This document shows, piece by piece, positions 26,059 to 35,545 of a stretch of DNA of 64,000 bases; the first letter of the stretch is position 1, and each line of letters begins with the position of its first letter. Source of the DNA: CAZUQP01 sp964622455 (GTDB taxonomy: Bacteria > Pseudomonadota > Gammaproteobacteria > DSM-16500); NCBI GenBank assembly GCA_964622455.1, contig CAZUQP010000018.1, positions 1 to 64,000 on the forward strand. The letters run 5' to 3'. The position numbers and the translations under genes were made by a program. The notes beneath the pieces are model-generated. The model saw only the letters and a list, made by a program, of their open reading frames with translations, did no database searches and was not told the DNA's origin.

Positions 26059-26781
26059 CTAAAGTTCAAACGCAGTAATTAATTGGTCCACCAATTGACT
26101 AGCGCCAATACGAAAATGCGCAGGCGTTATCCATTGAGAACCCATCATTCGTTCTGCTAATTCGATATATTGCAAAGCTTGTTGAATCGTTCGTATACCG
26201 CCTGATACTTTTAAACCCACTGGCTTCGATGATTTTTGAATGCTTTTTAACATCGCTTCAGCTGAAGAAAGAGTCGCGCCGATTGATATTTTACCTGTGG
26301 ATGTTTTTAAAAAATCAACCCCCAACTCACATAGATGATCGCTGACATCTAAAATAAGATGAGGATCCTGCAAAGCACCCGTTTCTAAAATAACTTTTAA
26401 AGTTTTATTTTTACAAAAGGCCCTGCATTCACGGATAAATTCGTATGACTGTTCCTGATTACCTTTTAAATAATCCGTATAAGGAAATACTACATCAATT
26501 TCATCCGCACCATCTTCCATCGATTTTTGCATCGATTTTTTAGCATGCTCTAACGAATCAAGGCCCTGCGGAAAATTGGCAACGGTTGCAATTTTTACCG
26601 GTGTATTCGCTAACAACTGCGCGGCTTCTTTTACTAAATTCGGATTGACGCAAAGCGCTGCCGCATGACCGACAGGCAAAATCGCTTTCGTGCATAGTGT
26701 CTTAATCGTGGAAAAATCATCTGTATCATTTAACGACGTTAAATCGATGAGTGAAAATATCCGCAATAAATCAGCCTGCAT
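26059..26781 (-). CDS. deoC: Deoxyribose-phosphate aldolase
   Basis: This 240-residue TIM-barrel class I aldolase cleaves 2-deoxyribose-5-phosphate to glyceraldehyde-3-phosphate and acetaldehyde. The Schiff-base Lys is in FLKTSTGK, and the second Lys and phosphate site in GLKVSGGIRT. The start overlaps the PNP gene's end by 11 bp, so the two are translationally linked. Its product feeds GapA and transketolase encoded a few kb upstream in the same orientation. Confidence 0.93.
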   Translation of the reverse strand: MQADLLRIFSLIDLTSLNDTDDFSTIKTLCTKAILPVGHAAALCVNPNLVKEAAQLLANTPVKIATVANFPQGLDSLEHAKKSMQKSMEDGADEIDVVFPYTDYLKGNQEQSYEFIRECRAFCKNKTLKVILETGALQDPHLILDVSDHLCELGVDFLKTSTGKISIGATLSSAEAMLKSIQKSSKPVGLKVSGGIRTIQQALQYIELAERMMGSQWITPAHFRIGASQLVDQLITAFEL

Positions 26782-27598
26782 TCCCTAATTCCTTGATAAA
26801 TTCTGGAATGAGTTTTGTTAATTTGCGCGCAGAAATTTCGCCATAATGCAATGTACCTTCATGTGTGACTCTTTCATTGCTTAAACCGACCGCAAGATTA
26901 GTAATCGCTGCCAAACCAATCACACGCAATCCTGAGTGCCTTGCCAAAATCACTTCTGGAACAATTGACATCCCAACTGCATCTGCACCTAATGTGCGAT
27001 ACGCTCGAATTTCAGCGGGTGTTTCAAACGAAGGGCCTAATAATGAAATATAAACACCTTCCGGCAATTTAAATCCTAAACGCGCTGCCACTTTTAGCAT
27101 GATATCACGCAAACCGGCATCATATGCATTTTCTAAACTAACAAAACGCGGGCCCACCGATTCATCATTAGGCCCGACCAAAGGATTACTAGGCTGAAAA
27201 TTTAAATGATCATTAATCATCATGATTTCGCCGGCACCGACTTCCGTGCGTAACGATCCTGCAGCACCTGTCACCATCAAAGTATCGGCACCCAATGCTT
27301 TAACTAACCGCACTAAAGTGCGAATCGAATCATACGATGCACCTTCATACAAATGTAAGCGGCCTTTTAAACAAACAACGGGTACATTATGTAAATGACC
27401 CATCACCAATAAAGAAGCGTGTCCTGAAACACCGCCTGAGTGTAATCCTGGAATAGCTTGATAAGGAATAGTGATTGGATTTGCCAATTGTTCTGCAATC
27501 GAACCTAACCCTGAACCTAAAATAATGCCAATCTTAGGAAAAAAATTCGGCGCATATTTGCGAATAACGTTCATAGTTTCTTGCATGGTAACAGCCAT
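26771..27598 (-). CDS. Purine-nucleoside phosphorylase (trimeric PNP-I type)
   Basis: This is a 275-residue enzyme. GIILGSGLG is the phosphate loop, SGHASLLVMG and GRLHLYEG are conserved, and VGMSIVPEVILARH holds the substrate-binding segment. These are features of the trimeric PunA/XapA group rather than hexameric DeoD. It splits purine (deoxy)nucleosides to base and pentose-1-phosphate. DeoB and DeoC act next. It is 11 bp overlapped with deoC downstream and 23 bp from the phosphate permease gene upstream. Confidence 0.92.
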   Translation of the reverse strand: MAVTMQETMNVIRKYAPNFFPKIGIILGSGLGSIAEQLANPITIPYQAIPGLHSGGVSGHASLLVMGHLHNVPVVCLKGRLHLYEGASYDSIRTLVRLVKALGADTLMVTGAAGSLRTEVGAGEIMMINDHLNFQPSNPLVGPNDESVGPRFVSLENAYDAGLRDIMLKVAARLGFKLPEGVYISLLGPSFETPAEIRAYRTLGADAVGMSIVPEVILARHSGLRVIGLAAITNLAVGLSNERVTHEGTLHYGEISARKLTKLIPEFIKELGNAG

Positions 27599-27621
27599 TG
27601 ATGACTCCTATGGTATAGACA

Positions 27622-28872
27622 CTAACCAAATATTTCTTTCAACCCATAAAAAAATCCTGTCGCAAGACTTGCAGCAACAGGAATGGTAATAATCCATGAC
27701 ATAAAAATATTCCGAATTACATTTAAATTTAATGCATCAATACCGCGCGCAAGTCCTACACCAAACACAGCACCCACTAATGTTTGAGTGGCTGAGACTG
27801 GAATACCTGTACTCGTTGAAACAACAACAGTGCTTGCAGCCGCAAGGGTTGCTGCAAATGCGCGGCTTGGTGTCAACATCGTAATTGAACTGCCCACCGT
27901 TTCAATCACCTTACGCCCATACATAAATAATCCAAGCACCACACCAAAACAACCAAACAACATAATACTGCCGAGCATCATCCCATTATGCAAAGTATGT
28001 CCTGATTTTACTAAACTGATAATCGCTGCAATCGGGCCGACTGCAATCGCAACATCATTTGAACCATGCGCAAAAACCATCGCGCACGCTGTGAATGCCA
28101 TCAACACACTAAACATATTTTCAATGTAAATAAATTGCGTATGCCGTCTTAAATGTATTTTAGTAAAAATAGAACGCATACTAAAAAAGCCCATGAAGGT
28201 CACCATTAATGCGGTAATTAATACAATACTCACCGTATTAACAATACCTAAATGAAGATGAAAATGATGCAATGCTTTTAGCATTGTCATCATCGCCAAA
28301 ATAATTCCTACCAAAAAAAGATAAACCGGCACATACCGCTTGGCTGCATCTAATGGATTATCAACCCCTAAAATTAAACGGCGAATAGAAATAAATAATA
28401 AATAAGCAATCACACCTGCAATGGTCGGCGATGATACCCAGCTAACTGCAATGTAACCGACCGTTTGCCAATGTATTGCGTGCACTCCTAAAGTGATTGC
28501 ACCGACACCCACGAGTGCCCCCACGATGGCATTGGTAATAGAAACCGGCATGCCCGCATAACTCGCAAGCGTGATCCACGAGGCGCCGGCCAATAACACA
28601 GATAACATGCTATAAATTAAAAGGTGCGGCACATGAAGAAATTGATCGGTATTAATAATACCGCCTCGAATAGTATCGGAGACTTCGCTGCCGCCTAAAA
28701 ATGCACCGGCTATTTCAAAAATAATAGCAATCACTAATGCTTGCTTGACAGAAATTGCTTTTGAACCCATGGCCGTGCTCATGATATTAGCAAGATCATT
28801 AGCGCCAATGCCCCATGTCATCCATAAACCCACTGAGCAAGCAAGTACACTAAATAACACGGCGTGATCCAT
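27622..28872 (-). CDS. PiT-family inorganic phosphate transporter
   Basis: This 416-residue membrane protein has the duplicated PiT signature: WGIGANDLANIMS near the N-terminus and VFAHGSNDVAIAVGP in the second half, with about 10 membrane helices. It takes up phosphate with H+ or Na+. It is paired, as is usual, with a DUF47 (PhoU-like) gene 11 bp upstream. Phosphate supply would serve the PNP reaction encoded next downstream. Confidence 0.92.
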   Translation of the reverse strand: MDHAVLFSVLACSVGLWMTWGIGANDLANIMSTAMGSKAISVKQALVIAIIFEIAGAFLGGSEVSDTIRGGIINTDQFLHVPHLLIYSMLSVLLAGASWITLASYAGMPVSITNAIVGALVGVGAITLGVHAIHWQTVGYIAVSWVSSPTIAGVIAYLLFISIRRLILGVDNPLDAAKRYVPVYLFLVGIILAMMTMLKALHHFHLHLGIVNTVSIVLITALMVTFMGFFSMRSIFTKIHLRRHTQFIYIENMFSVLMAFTACAMVFAHGSNDVAIAVGPIAAIISLVKSGHTLHNGMMLGSIMLFGCFGVVLGLFMYGRKVIETVGSSITMLTPSRAFAATLAAASTVVVSTSTGIPVSATQTLVGAVFGVGLARGIDALNLNVIRNIFMSWIITIPVAASLATGFFYGLKEIFG

Positions 28873-28883
28873 AAAGAATTATC

Positions 28884-29561
28884 TCATCTTGCCAACAAAA
28901 TTTGCAGACGATCACCAATTTCGCGCGCACGATCAGCGAGCTCACCGGTCCATTCAATGATTTTATAAAGAAACATCACATTCACAGGCGGCAAAGTATT
29001 TTCTAAATCAAATACCTGATGGCGGACGCGAATTTGTTGATCATCTGTATCACGTTCGATTTTGGAAAGTTCGGCAATCATGCCTTCCACTAATTTTATT
29101 TCATTGCCGCTAAAACCCGTTTCAAATAATTCATCTAATTCATGAATAGCCGTATTGGCTTGATCAGAAGCCTGAAGACAACGTTCCAAAAAATCCAAAA
29201 AATGCGGCGTGATCGTTTCGGGAAAAACCATTTTGCGCCCTAACACCAAACCCGCAATATCTTTTGCTTTGTTGGCCAACCGATCTTGTACATTCAACAA
29301 TTCCAACAAATCGCTGCGTGAAACGGGTAAAAATAATCCTTTAGGCAAATGCAAACGTAAATCACGCTTCATATCATCCGCTTCATTTTCAAGCTGCACG
29401 AGACGCTTTTGAATTGATCCAGCATCCACCCAATCTTGTTTCAGCACCGCTTGAAAAAAAAACGCAAGCTCCTTGACACAAGCGTGCACTTTTCCCATAT
29501 GTTCTTCCAGTGGACGAATGGGAGAACGTCCAAACATATGTAAGAAAGGTGTGGTTGGCAT
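28884..29561 (-). CDS. DUF47/PhoU-like phosphate-transport regulator
   Basis: This 225-residue, mainly helical protein starts MPTTPFLHMFGRSPIRPLEE, typical of the TIGR00153/DUF47 family that accompanies PiT transporters. I chose the ATG at 29561 (GGAGAAG upstream) over an extended frame that would run into gapA. It lies between gapA and the PiT gene and probably modulates phosphate uptake. Confidence 0.88.
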   Translation of the reverse strand: MPTTPFLHMFGRSPIRPLEEHMGKVHACVKELAFFFQAVLKQDWVDAGSIQKRLVQLENEADDMKRDLRLHLPKGLFLPVSRSDLLELLNVQDRLANKAKDIAGLVLGRKMVFPETITPHFLDFLERCLQASDQANTAIHELDELFETGFSGNEIKLVEGMIAELSKIERDTDDQQIRVRHQVFDLENTLPPVNVMFLYKIIEWTGELADRAREIGDRLQILLAR

Positions 29562-29565
29562 AATG

Positions 29566-30609
29566 TTATGCTTCTCCTTTGACAGCTTGTTGGGTTTTCT
29601 CAACCTTGGCATTGACAAATGCAACGGCAGTATCCAACATTCTATTTGAAAAACCCCATTCATTATCATACCAAGAAAGCACTTTTACCAAATTGCCCAT
29701 TACTTTAGTGTACGATACGTCAAAAATAGAAGAAGCTGGATTGTGATTAAAATCAACTGACACCAAAGGCGCTTCATTGATCTCTAAAATACCTTTCATA
29801 TCGCCTTCTGCTGCCTTTAACATAACGGCATTAATTTCATCCACACTTGTTTCACGTTTAGCTGTGAATGTAAAATCAATGACAGACACATTGATGGTTG
29901 GAACGCGCACAGAAAAACCATCTAACTTACCATTGAGTTCCGGCAACACTTCACCCACTGCAATGGCAGCGCCCGTTTTAGTGGGAATCATGGAATGCGC
30001 TGCTGCGCGTGCACGGCGCAAATCCGTGTGATACACATCAATTAACGCTTGATCATTCGTATAAGAATGCACAGTATTCATTAAACCTTTTTCAACACCG
30101 ACTGCTTCATGCAGCACTTTCACTAAAGGCGCCAAACAATTGGTAGTACAAGATGCATTTGAAATAACCGTATGATGCGCTTTTAAAATATCATGATTCA
30201 CACCGTACACAATCGTTGCATCAACGCCTGTTGCTGGTGCTGAAATTAAAACTTTTTTAGCGCCTGCTTCAAGATGTGCTGATGCTTTTTCTTTACTCGT
30301 AAAAAATCCGGTGCACTCTAACACTAAATCAATTTTCATTTCTTTCCACGGCAATTTTTTAGGATCGCGTTCAGCAACTACGCGAATTTCATCGCCATTA
30401 ATTATCATGTTATTGCCGCGCACTTCGACTGTTCCTGGGAATTTACCATGCGTCGTATCATACCGTGTTAAATGCGCATTGGTATTCACATCCCCCAAAT
30501 CATTGATCGCGACAATTTGAATATCCGGATATTTTTTAGTTTCATAATGTGCACGCAAAATATTGCGGCCGATCCGCCCATAGCCATTAATTGCAACTCG
30601 AATAGTCAT
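29566..30609 (-). CDS. gapA: Glyceraldehyde-3-phosphate dehydrogenase
   Basis: This 347-residue enzyme has the Rossmann motif VAINGYGRIGRNILRA and the active-site SNASCTTNCLAPL with the nucleophilic Cys. The substrate-binding TGAAIAVG and the C-terminal SWYDNEWGFSNRM are intact. It oxidises G3P to 1,3-bisphosphoglycerate. Its start overlaps the transketolase gene by 23 bp. The neighbours tkt, deoC and PNP all make or use G3P, so the layout is metabolically coherent. pgk and pyk are not adjacent. Confidence 0.95.
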   Translation of the reverse strand: MTIRVAINGYGRIGRNILRAHYETKKYPDIQIVAINDLGDVNTNAHLTRYDTTHGKFPGTVEVRGNNMIINGDEIRVVAERDPKKLPWKEMKIDLVLECTGFFTSKEKASAHLEAGAKKVLISAPATGVDATIVYGVNHDILKAHHTVISNASCTTNCLAPLVKVLHEAVGVEKGLMNTVHSYTNDQALIDVYHTDLRRARAAAHSMIPTKTGAAIAVGEVLPELNGKLDGFSVRVPTINVSVIDFTFTAKRETSVDEINAVMLKAAEGDMKGILEINEAPLVSVDFNHNPASSIFDVSYTKVMGNLVKVLSWYDNEWGFSNRMLDTAVAFVNAKVEKTQQAVKGEA

Positions 30610-32644
30610 GTTTTTCTGTTCCCCTTATTTCTGTACGTAATACATTCTTTTGTTCAGCCAGCATTTCATAAACGATAGAAACCAATCGTTCTACTGTAAA
30701 ACCGCACGCTTTAAAAACATCATTTGCCGGTGCTGACGCACCAAAATGATCAAGGCCCATTACCTTACCATGGCAACCCACGAATTTATACCAGCCATCG
30801 CTCGCTGCCGCTTCAATCGCAATACGTGCTGAGACAGATGGCGGTAACACAGACTCTTGGTACGCAAGATTTTCTGCTAAAAACACATCCGTTGAAGGCA
30901 TTGAAACGACCCGTACTTTCACATCGGGAGTTAATTCTTTAGCAGCGAGAACCGCCAAATGAACTTCTGAACCCGTCGCGATCATGATGACTTCAGGTTC
31001 ACCCGTACAATCCAGCAGCACATAACCACCACGTTTTATATTCGAAAGCGCATCTGCGTTCCGCTCTTGACAGGGAAGTGATTGACGCGAAAATAATAAA
31101 CAAGTGGGGCCTTCACGTTCAATCGCTTTTTGCCATGCGACCAAAGATTCAACCGCATCCGCCGGCCGCCAAAGAGATAAATGGGGAACCATACGTAAAC
31201 TGGGTGCCTGCTCTACCGGTTGATGGGTTGGACCATCTTCACCCAAACCAATCGAATCATGCGTATAAACAAAAATGACCCGCGCACGCATGAGCGCGGC
31301 GAGCCTAATTGCATTACGCGCGTAATCTGAAAAAGTTAAAAAAGTACCGCCAAAAGGAATGAGACCGCCATGCAATGCGAGGCCATTCATGATGGCAGAC
31401 ATGCCAAATTCACGCACCCCATAAAAAATATATTGCCCTTCTGCATTGTTCGCTGAAAATATTTTTGCGCCTTGCCAAAGCGTTAAATTAGAAACCGTTA
31501 AATCAGCCGATCCGCCCATTAATTCCGGCAAAAGTTCTGCTAGATGATTTAAACAAAGTTGCGATGCTTTGCGTGTTGCCATTGCTTCTTTTTTTTCTTG
31601 CATGTGATGTAACAAAGTATCAATGTGCGCTTCCCACGCGGGGGGTAATTTTTTTTCCATGCGCCGTTTAAATTCAGCCGCTAATGCAGGATGCACTTTT
31701 TCATAATCAAGAAATAATGCTTGCCATGTTTCCTCATGCTGCCGGCCTTTTTCTCGTGCACTCCATCCTTCATAAAACTCAGATGGAATCACAAAAGGTG
31801 CATGAGGCCACTGTAAATTTTTTCGTGCGGCGAGAACTTCTGGTTCACCTAATGCTTCGCCATGCGTTTTGGATGTCCCTGCTTTGTTCGGCGCTCCAAA
31901 GCCAATGATGGTTTTGCAGCAAATAATAGTAGGTTTATCGGTGACTGATCTTGCTAAAGCAATCGCATGTGAGACCGCTTCACTATCATGCCCATCCACG
32001 TCGGGAATGACATGCCAGCCATAGCTTTGAAAACGAAGCGGCGTATGATCAGTAAACCACCCGCGCACATCTCCATCGATCGAAATTTGATTATCATCGT
32101 AAAATACGATGAGCTTACCTAACTGAAGTGTGCCCGCCAAGGAACAAACTTCGTGAGAAATACCCTCCATTAAGCAGCCATCCCCTGCAAAAGCGTAAGT
32201 GAAATGGTCAACCATCGGAAAACCTTCGCGATTAAATTGTTTGGCTAAATGTTTTTCGGCAATCGCCATGCCAACTGCATTTGCTAAGCCTTGCCCTAAT
32301 GGGCCGGTTGTGGTTTCAACGCCGGGTGTTTCACCAAACTCCGGGTGCCCCGGGGTTTTTGAATGTAATTGACGAAACGCTTGAATATCTTCGATGGTTA
32401 AATCGTAGCCTGATAAATGCAGCAACGCATAAAGCAACATACATCCATGGCCGTTTGATACGAGAAAACGGTCTCGATTAAACCAATAAGGATTCCGGGG
32501 ATTATGGCGTAAATAATCATTCCATAATACTTCAGCAATGTCCGCCATTCCCATCGGCATGCCCGGATGGCCAGAATTCGCTTTTTGTACTGCATCCATA
32601 CTGAGGACACGAATGACATTCGCAAGCTCACGACGAGACGGCAT
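30587..32644 (-). CDS. tkt: Transketolase
   Basis: This 685-residue thiamine diphosphate enzyme transfers two-carbon units in the pentose phosphate pathway. Cofactor motifs include GDGCLMEGISHEVCSLAG and the second-domain FTYAFAGDG region; HSKTPGHPE near the substrate site is conserved. Its C-terminus overlaps the gapA start by 23 bp. It is the first gene in the tkt-gapA-DUF47-pit-PNP-deoC run. Confidence 0.94.
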   Translation of the reverse strand: MPSRRELANVIRVLSMDAVQKANSGHPGMPMGMADIAEVLWNDYLRHNPRNPYWFNRDRFLVSNGHGCMLLYALLHLSGYDLTIEDIQAFRQLHSKTPGHPEFGETPGVETTTGPLGQGLANAVGMAIAEKHLAKQFNREGFPMVDHFTYAFAGDGCLMEGISHEVCSLAGTLQLGKLIVFYDDNQISIDGDVRGWFTDHTPLRFQSYGWHVIPDVDGHDSEAVSHAIALARSVTDKPTIICCKTIIGFGAPNKAGTSKTHGEALGEPEVLAARKNLQWPHAPFVIPSEFYEGWSAREKGRQHEETWQALFLDYEKVHPALAAEFKRRMEKKLPPAWEAHIDTLLHHMQEKKEAMATRKASQLCLNHLAELLPELMGGSADLTVSNLTLWQGAKIFSANNAEGQYIFYGVREFGMSAIMNGLALHGGLIPFGGTFLTFSDYARNAIRLAALMRARVIFVYTHDSIGLGEDGPTHQPVEQAPSLRMVPHLSLWRPADAVESLVAWQKAIEREGPTCLLFSRQSLPCQERNADALSNIKRGGYVLLDCTGEPEVIMIATGSEVHLAVLAAKELTPDVKVRVVSMPSTDVFLAENLAYQESVLPPSVSARIAIEAAASDGWYKFVGCHGKVMGLDHFGASAPANDVFKACGFTVERLVSIVYEMLAEQKNVLRTEIRGTEKHDYSSCN

Positions 32645-32706
32645 GTTCTGCTCCTACATGAAACTTAAAGAGGGAAATGTTACCTGAAACAAAGTGTTTG
32701 TCATAT

Positions 32707-34275
32707 TTATTTTATCGCACAAGTATGGCCAATACGATATGCATTGGCCATACTAGTTAAAGTCACTGATTGCGCTTGTATGCTTGGCAGCACACTTGCA
32801 TCGACTAGATGTATACGATCTAAACCCGGCGGAGACCCGAAGCAATCAGTTTCATTTGCTTTGACCGGTTTTTTTCGCATGGGAAAACTTCCTCCATAAT
32901 GATTAGAACTTCCGATTTGACTAATCTGACAAGCAGGAACCAGCGGAAAAAATCCCAGCTGTGCTGATTGTTTCGCAAAAAGCATGCTGATTCGTTTAAC
33001 AAAAGCAGCAGAACCTTTATTTTTATGACCGGTAATGATCAAACGTTCATCTCCCGCTCGGTAACGCATTGATATTCGACCTGAGATTTGTGAAGGTAAA
33101 AATCCCTGTATTACAACCAATCGTTCATAAAAAGGAAATAAAACTTTTTTAAATTTTTTAAGAAATTTAAATTTATTTTCAAATTCATTTTCATATAAAC
33201 TAGTATAAGTATAAAGCTGCATGTGAATGCTTTCTGCAAGTATTTCAGGATGAACAACTTCATAAAGTAATTGACAAAGCGCATGCGATGGACTGTGCCG
33301 AACATTTTTGATTCGTCGAAACATGATCCCCGGCAACAAGAAATGCTGTGAATCATCCAGTAGTAATTCTGCATCACTCAACCAAGAGAATGATTTTAAC
33401 AAAATATAAGAAGACATGATGACACCTGCCGCTAAAAAAAGCTGGCTTGCAGAAAAAGAAACGGGCGTTTTGTGATGAATATCATATGCATCAATCTGGA
33501 TTGAATTTTTATTTTGCGACAGCCGATCGACCCGCACACCGCTATGATACTGGAACAACGGATTTTTTTTCAAAGAGGACAATGTATGACGCGCTGAGTA
33601 GACAGCATCACTGACACAACCATACATGCATTCCCCGCAATAATGGCAACCAGCTGGGTAATCATCCCCTTTTTGATAAATAGCAAGCCGCGCGCCCCCC
33701 GCTACAATTCCGCGCGCATTTAATTTTTGCTTTGATTTTAAATAACATTGCCATAAATAATTGGCTTGCGGACTTAATTGGTAATTTTTGGGATTTTCAT
33801 GCAGCATGGGCCAATCATAAAAGTCTTCTTGAAGACAGGTTAATAACGGCACGAAATTCAGCACTTTTTTACAATAAAACATCATTTCATCGGGATGAAT
33901 AGGCCAATCCAACATATCTTTTTTTCGATAAGGCATGATAGATGCGCCCCACACATTGCTCAACCCGCCTTTTGCAAAAGAAGCACAGAGATTAACATTC
34001 ATTAAGTCAAAATATTTTTCGAATTCTCCAATATCATATGGATAAAGAGAACCAAACACATGTTTGTTAAAAGTTTTGGTCTTTTTTTGTTTTTCCCAAG
34101 GCAGCAACTGATCAGAGTAAATAACGGGAGAAGTTCTTTCTAAACGATTTTGCAACATCTTAGCATCTAATGTTTTTCCCACATCCAACATAATCACGCG
34201 GATGTTACGAGCCAACAGCCCTTGCGCGCAAGCAATTCCAGAGGGGCCTGATCCTATCACATAAACTGCTTCCAT
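32707..34275 (-). CDS. GMC-type FAD-dependent oxidoreductase with a four-Cys motif
   Basis: This protein of about 522 residues opens with a Rossmann FAD motif (VYVIGSGPSGIACAQGL) and closes with a GMC-like tail (HLVDASVLPSIQAQSVTLTS at its core). Around residues 205-220 there is CHYCGECMYGC (CxxCxxCxxxC), a cysteine pattern more typical of a 4Fe-4S cluster than of GMC oxidases. The start is an ATG nine codons downstream of a TTG. It oxidises an unknown alcohol or sugar. It is divergent from metK and upstream of tkt on the same strand. Confidence 0.75.
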   Translation of the reverse strand: MEAVYVIGSGPSGIACAQGLLARNIRVIMLDVGKTLDAKMLQNRLERTSPVIYSDQLLPWEKQKKTKTFNKHVFGSLYPYDIGEFEKYFDLMNVNLCASFAKGGLSNVWGASIMPYRKKDMLDWPIHPDEMMFYCKKVLNFVPLLTCLQEDFYDWPMLHENPKNYQLSPQANYLWQCYLKSKQKLNARGIVAGGARLAIYQKGDDYPAGCHYCGECMYGCVSDAVYSARHTLSSLKKNPLFQYHSGVRVDRLSQNKNSIQIDAYDIHHKTPVSFSASQLFLAAGVIMSSYILLKSFSWLSDAELLLDDSQHFLLPGIMFRRIKNVRHSPSHALCQLLYEVVHPEILAESIHMQLYTYTSLYENEFENKFKFLKKFKKVLFPFYERLVVIQGFLPSQISGRISMRYRAGDERLIITGHKNKGSAAFVKRISMLFAKQSAQLGFFPLVPACQISQIGSSNHYGGSFPMRKKPVKANETDCFGSPPGLDRIHLVDASVLPSIQAQSVTLTSMANAYRIGHTCAIK

Positions 34276-34368
34276 CAATTTCCCAGTACCTATCAGCAAA
34301 ATCCGTGAATATTTGTATCAAACCAGGTATTATTTCTCACATTCAAACTAATCGAATAAGTATAGTGT

Positions 34369-35529
34369 ATGCAAAAAGAATTTCCATTTACATCAGAATC
34401 TGTTTCTGAAGGGCATCCTGATAAAATAGCGGATCAAATCTCCGATGCAATCTTGGATGCCATCCTAGCTCAAGACTCTCACGCCAGGGTTGCCTGCGAA
34501 ACATTTGTCAAAACCGGCATGGTTTTGGTAGGCGGCGAAATAACAACGTCCGCATGGGTAGATATTGAGCAAGTTGTGAGAAATATAGTTCGTGATATTG
34601 GCTACAATAGTTCACAAATGGGGTTTGACTGGGAATCTTGTGCCGTCATGTCTGCTATTGGTAAACAATCGCTCGATATTGCCCAGGGGGTCGATCGCCA
34701 ACAAGTGGAAAATCAAGGTGCAGGAGATCAAGGGTTAATGTTTGGCTACGCTACTTCTGAAACACCTGTGCTGATGCCGGCACCTATTTTTTACGCCCAT
34801 GAGTTAGTCAAAAAACAAGCTCGTTTACGCAAAGAAAATGTCTTACCTTGGCTGCGTCCTGATGCAAAAAGCCAAGTGACTGTCCGCTATCAAAATGGCG
34901 AGCCCGTTGGTATTGATGCTGTCGTCTTATCCACGCAGCACGATCCTGATATTTCGCAAAAAGAATTAATCGCAAGCGTCATTGAAAAAATTATCCGCCC
35001 AACACTCCCTCCCGAATGGATTGATAAAAATACCCGATTTTATGTCAACCCCACCGGACGTTTTGTCATCGGCGGCCCATTAGGTGATTGCGGGTTAACG
35101 GGGCGAAAAATTATTGTTGATACGTATGGCGGCATGGCACGGCATGGGGGCGGTTGTTTTTCAGGTAAAGACCCTTCCAAAGTAGACCGATCTGCAGCTT
35201 ATGCATGCCGGTATGTGGCAAAAAATATTGTGGCAAGCGGCATTGCTGAACGCATAGAAATTCAAGTTTCCTACGCGATTGGTGTCGCTGAACCGATTTC
35301 GATTAATATCGAAACCTTTGGCACCCACAAAATATCTGAAACAAAAATTATTTCTTTAATTCGAGAACATTTTGATTTACGTCCTTATGGTATTATCAAA
35401 ATGCTTGATTTGCTTCATCCTATTTACCGGCCGACTGCAACTTACGGACATTTTGGACGTGAAGATTTATCTGTCAGTTGGGAAAAAACGGATAAAGCAG
35501 ATTTATTACGTAAAGCAGCAAACCTTTAA
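34369..35529 (+). CDS. metK: S-adenosylmethionine synthetase
   Basis: This 386-residue enzyme makes SAM from ATP and methionine. The motifs SEGHPDKIADQISDAILDA, GAGDQGLMFGYA and GGGCFSGKDPSKVDRSAAY (P-loop-like) are all present. The ATG has no Shine-Dalgarno and lies two bases after TATAGT. No SAM riboswitch is evident upstream. It is followed after 16 bp by ahcY, giving a methyl-cycle operon. Confidence 0.96.
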   Translation: MQKEFPFTSESVSEGHPDKIADQISDAILDAILAQDSHARVACETFVKTGMVLVGGEITTSAWVDIEQVVRNIVRDIGYNSSQMGFDWESCAVMSAIGKQSLDIAQGVDRQQVENQGAGDQGLMFGYATSETPVLMPAPIFYAHELVKKQARLRKENVLPWLRPDAKSQVTVRYQNGEPVGIDAVVLSTQHDPDISQKELIASVIEKIIRPTLPPEWIDKNTRFYVNPTGRFVIGGPLGDCGLTGRKIIVDTYGGMARHGGGCFSGKDPSKVDRSAAYACRYVAKNIVASGIAERIEIQVSYAIGVAEPISINIETFGTHKISETKIISLIREHFDLRPYGIIKMLDLLHPIYRPTATYGHFGREDLSVSWEKTDKADLLRKAANL

Positions 35530-35545
35530 AATGAGGCCGATATCT

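Noticed and set aside
34357..34371. Leaderless promoter for metK (TATAGT next to ATG)
   Set aside because: No -35 at suitable distance is visible, and other weak -10 candidates exist upstream; the evidence is too thin.
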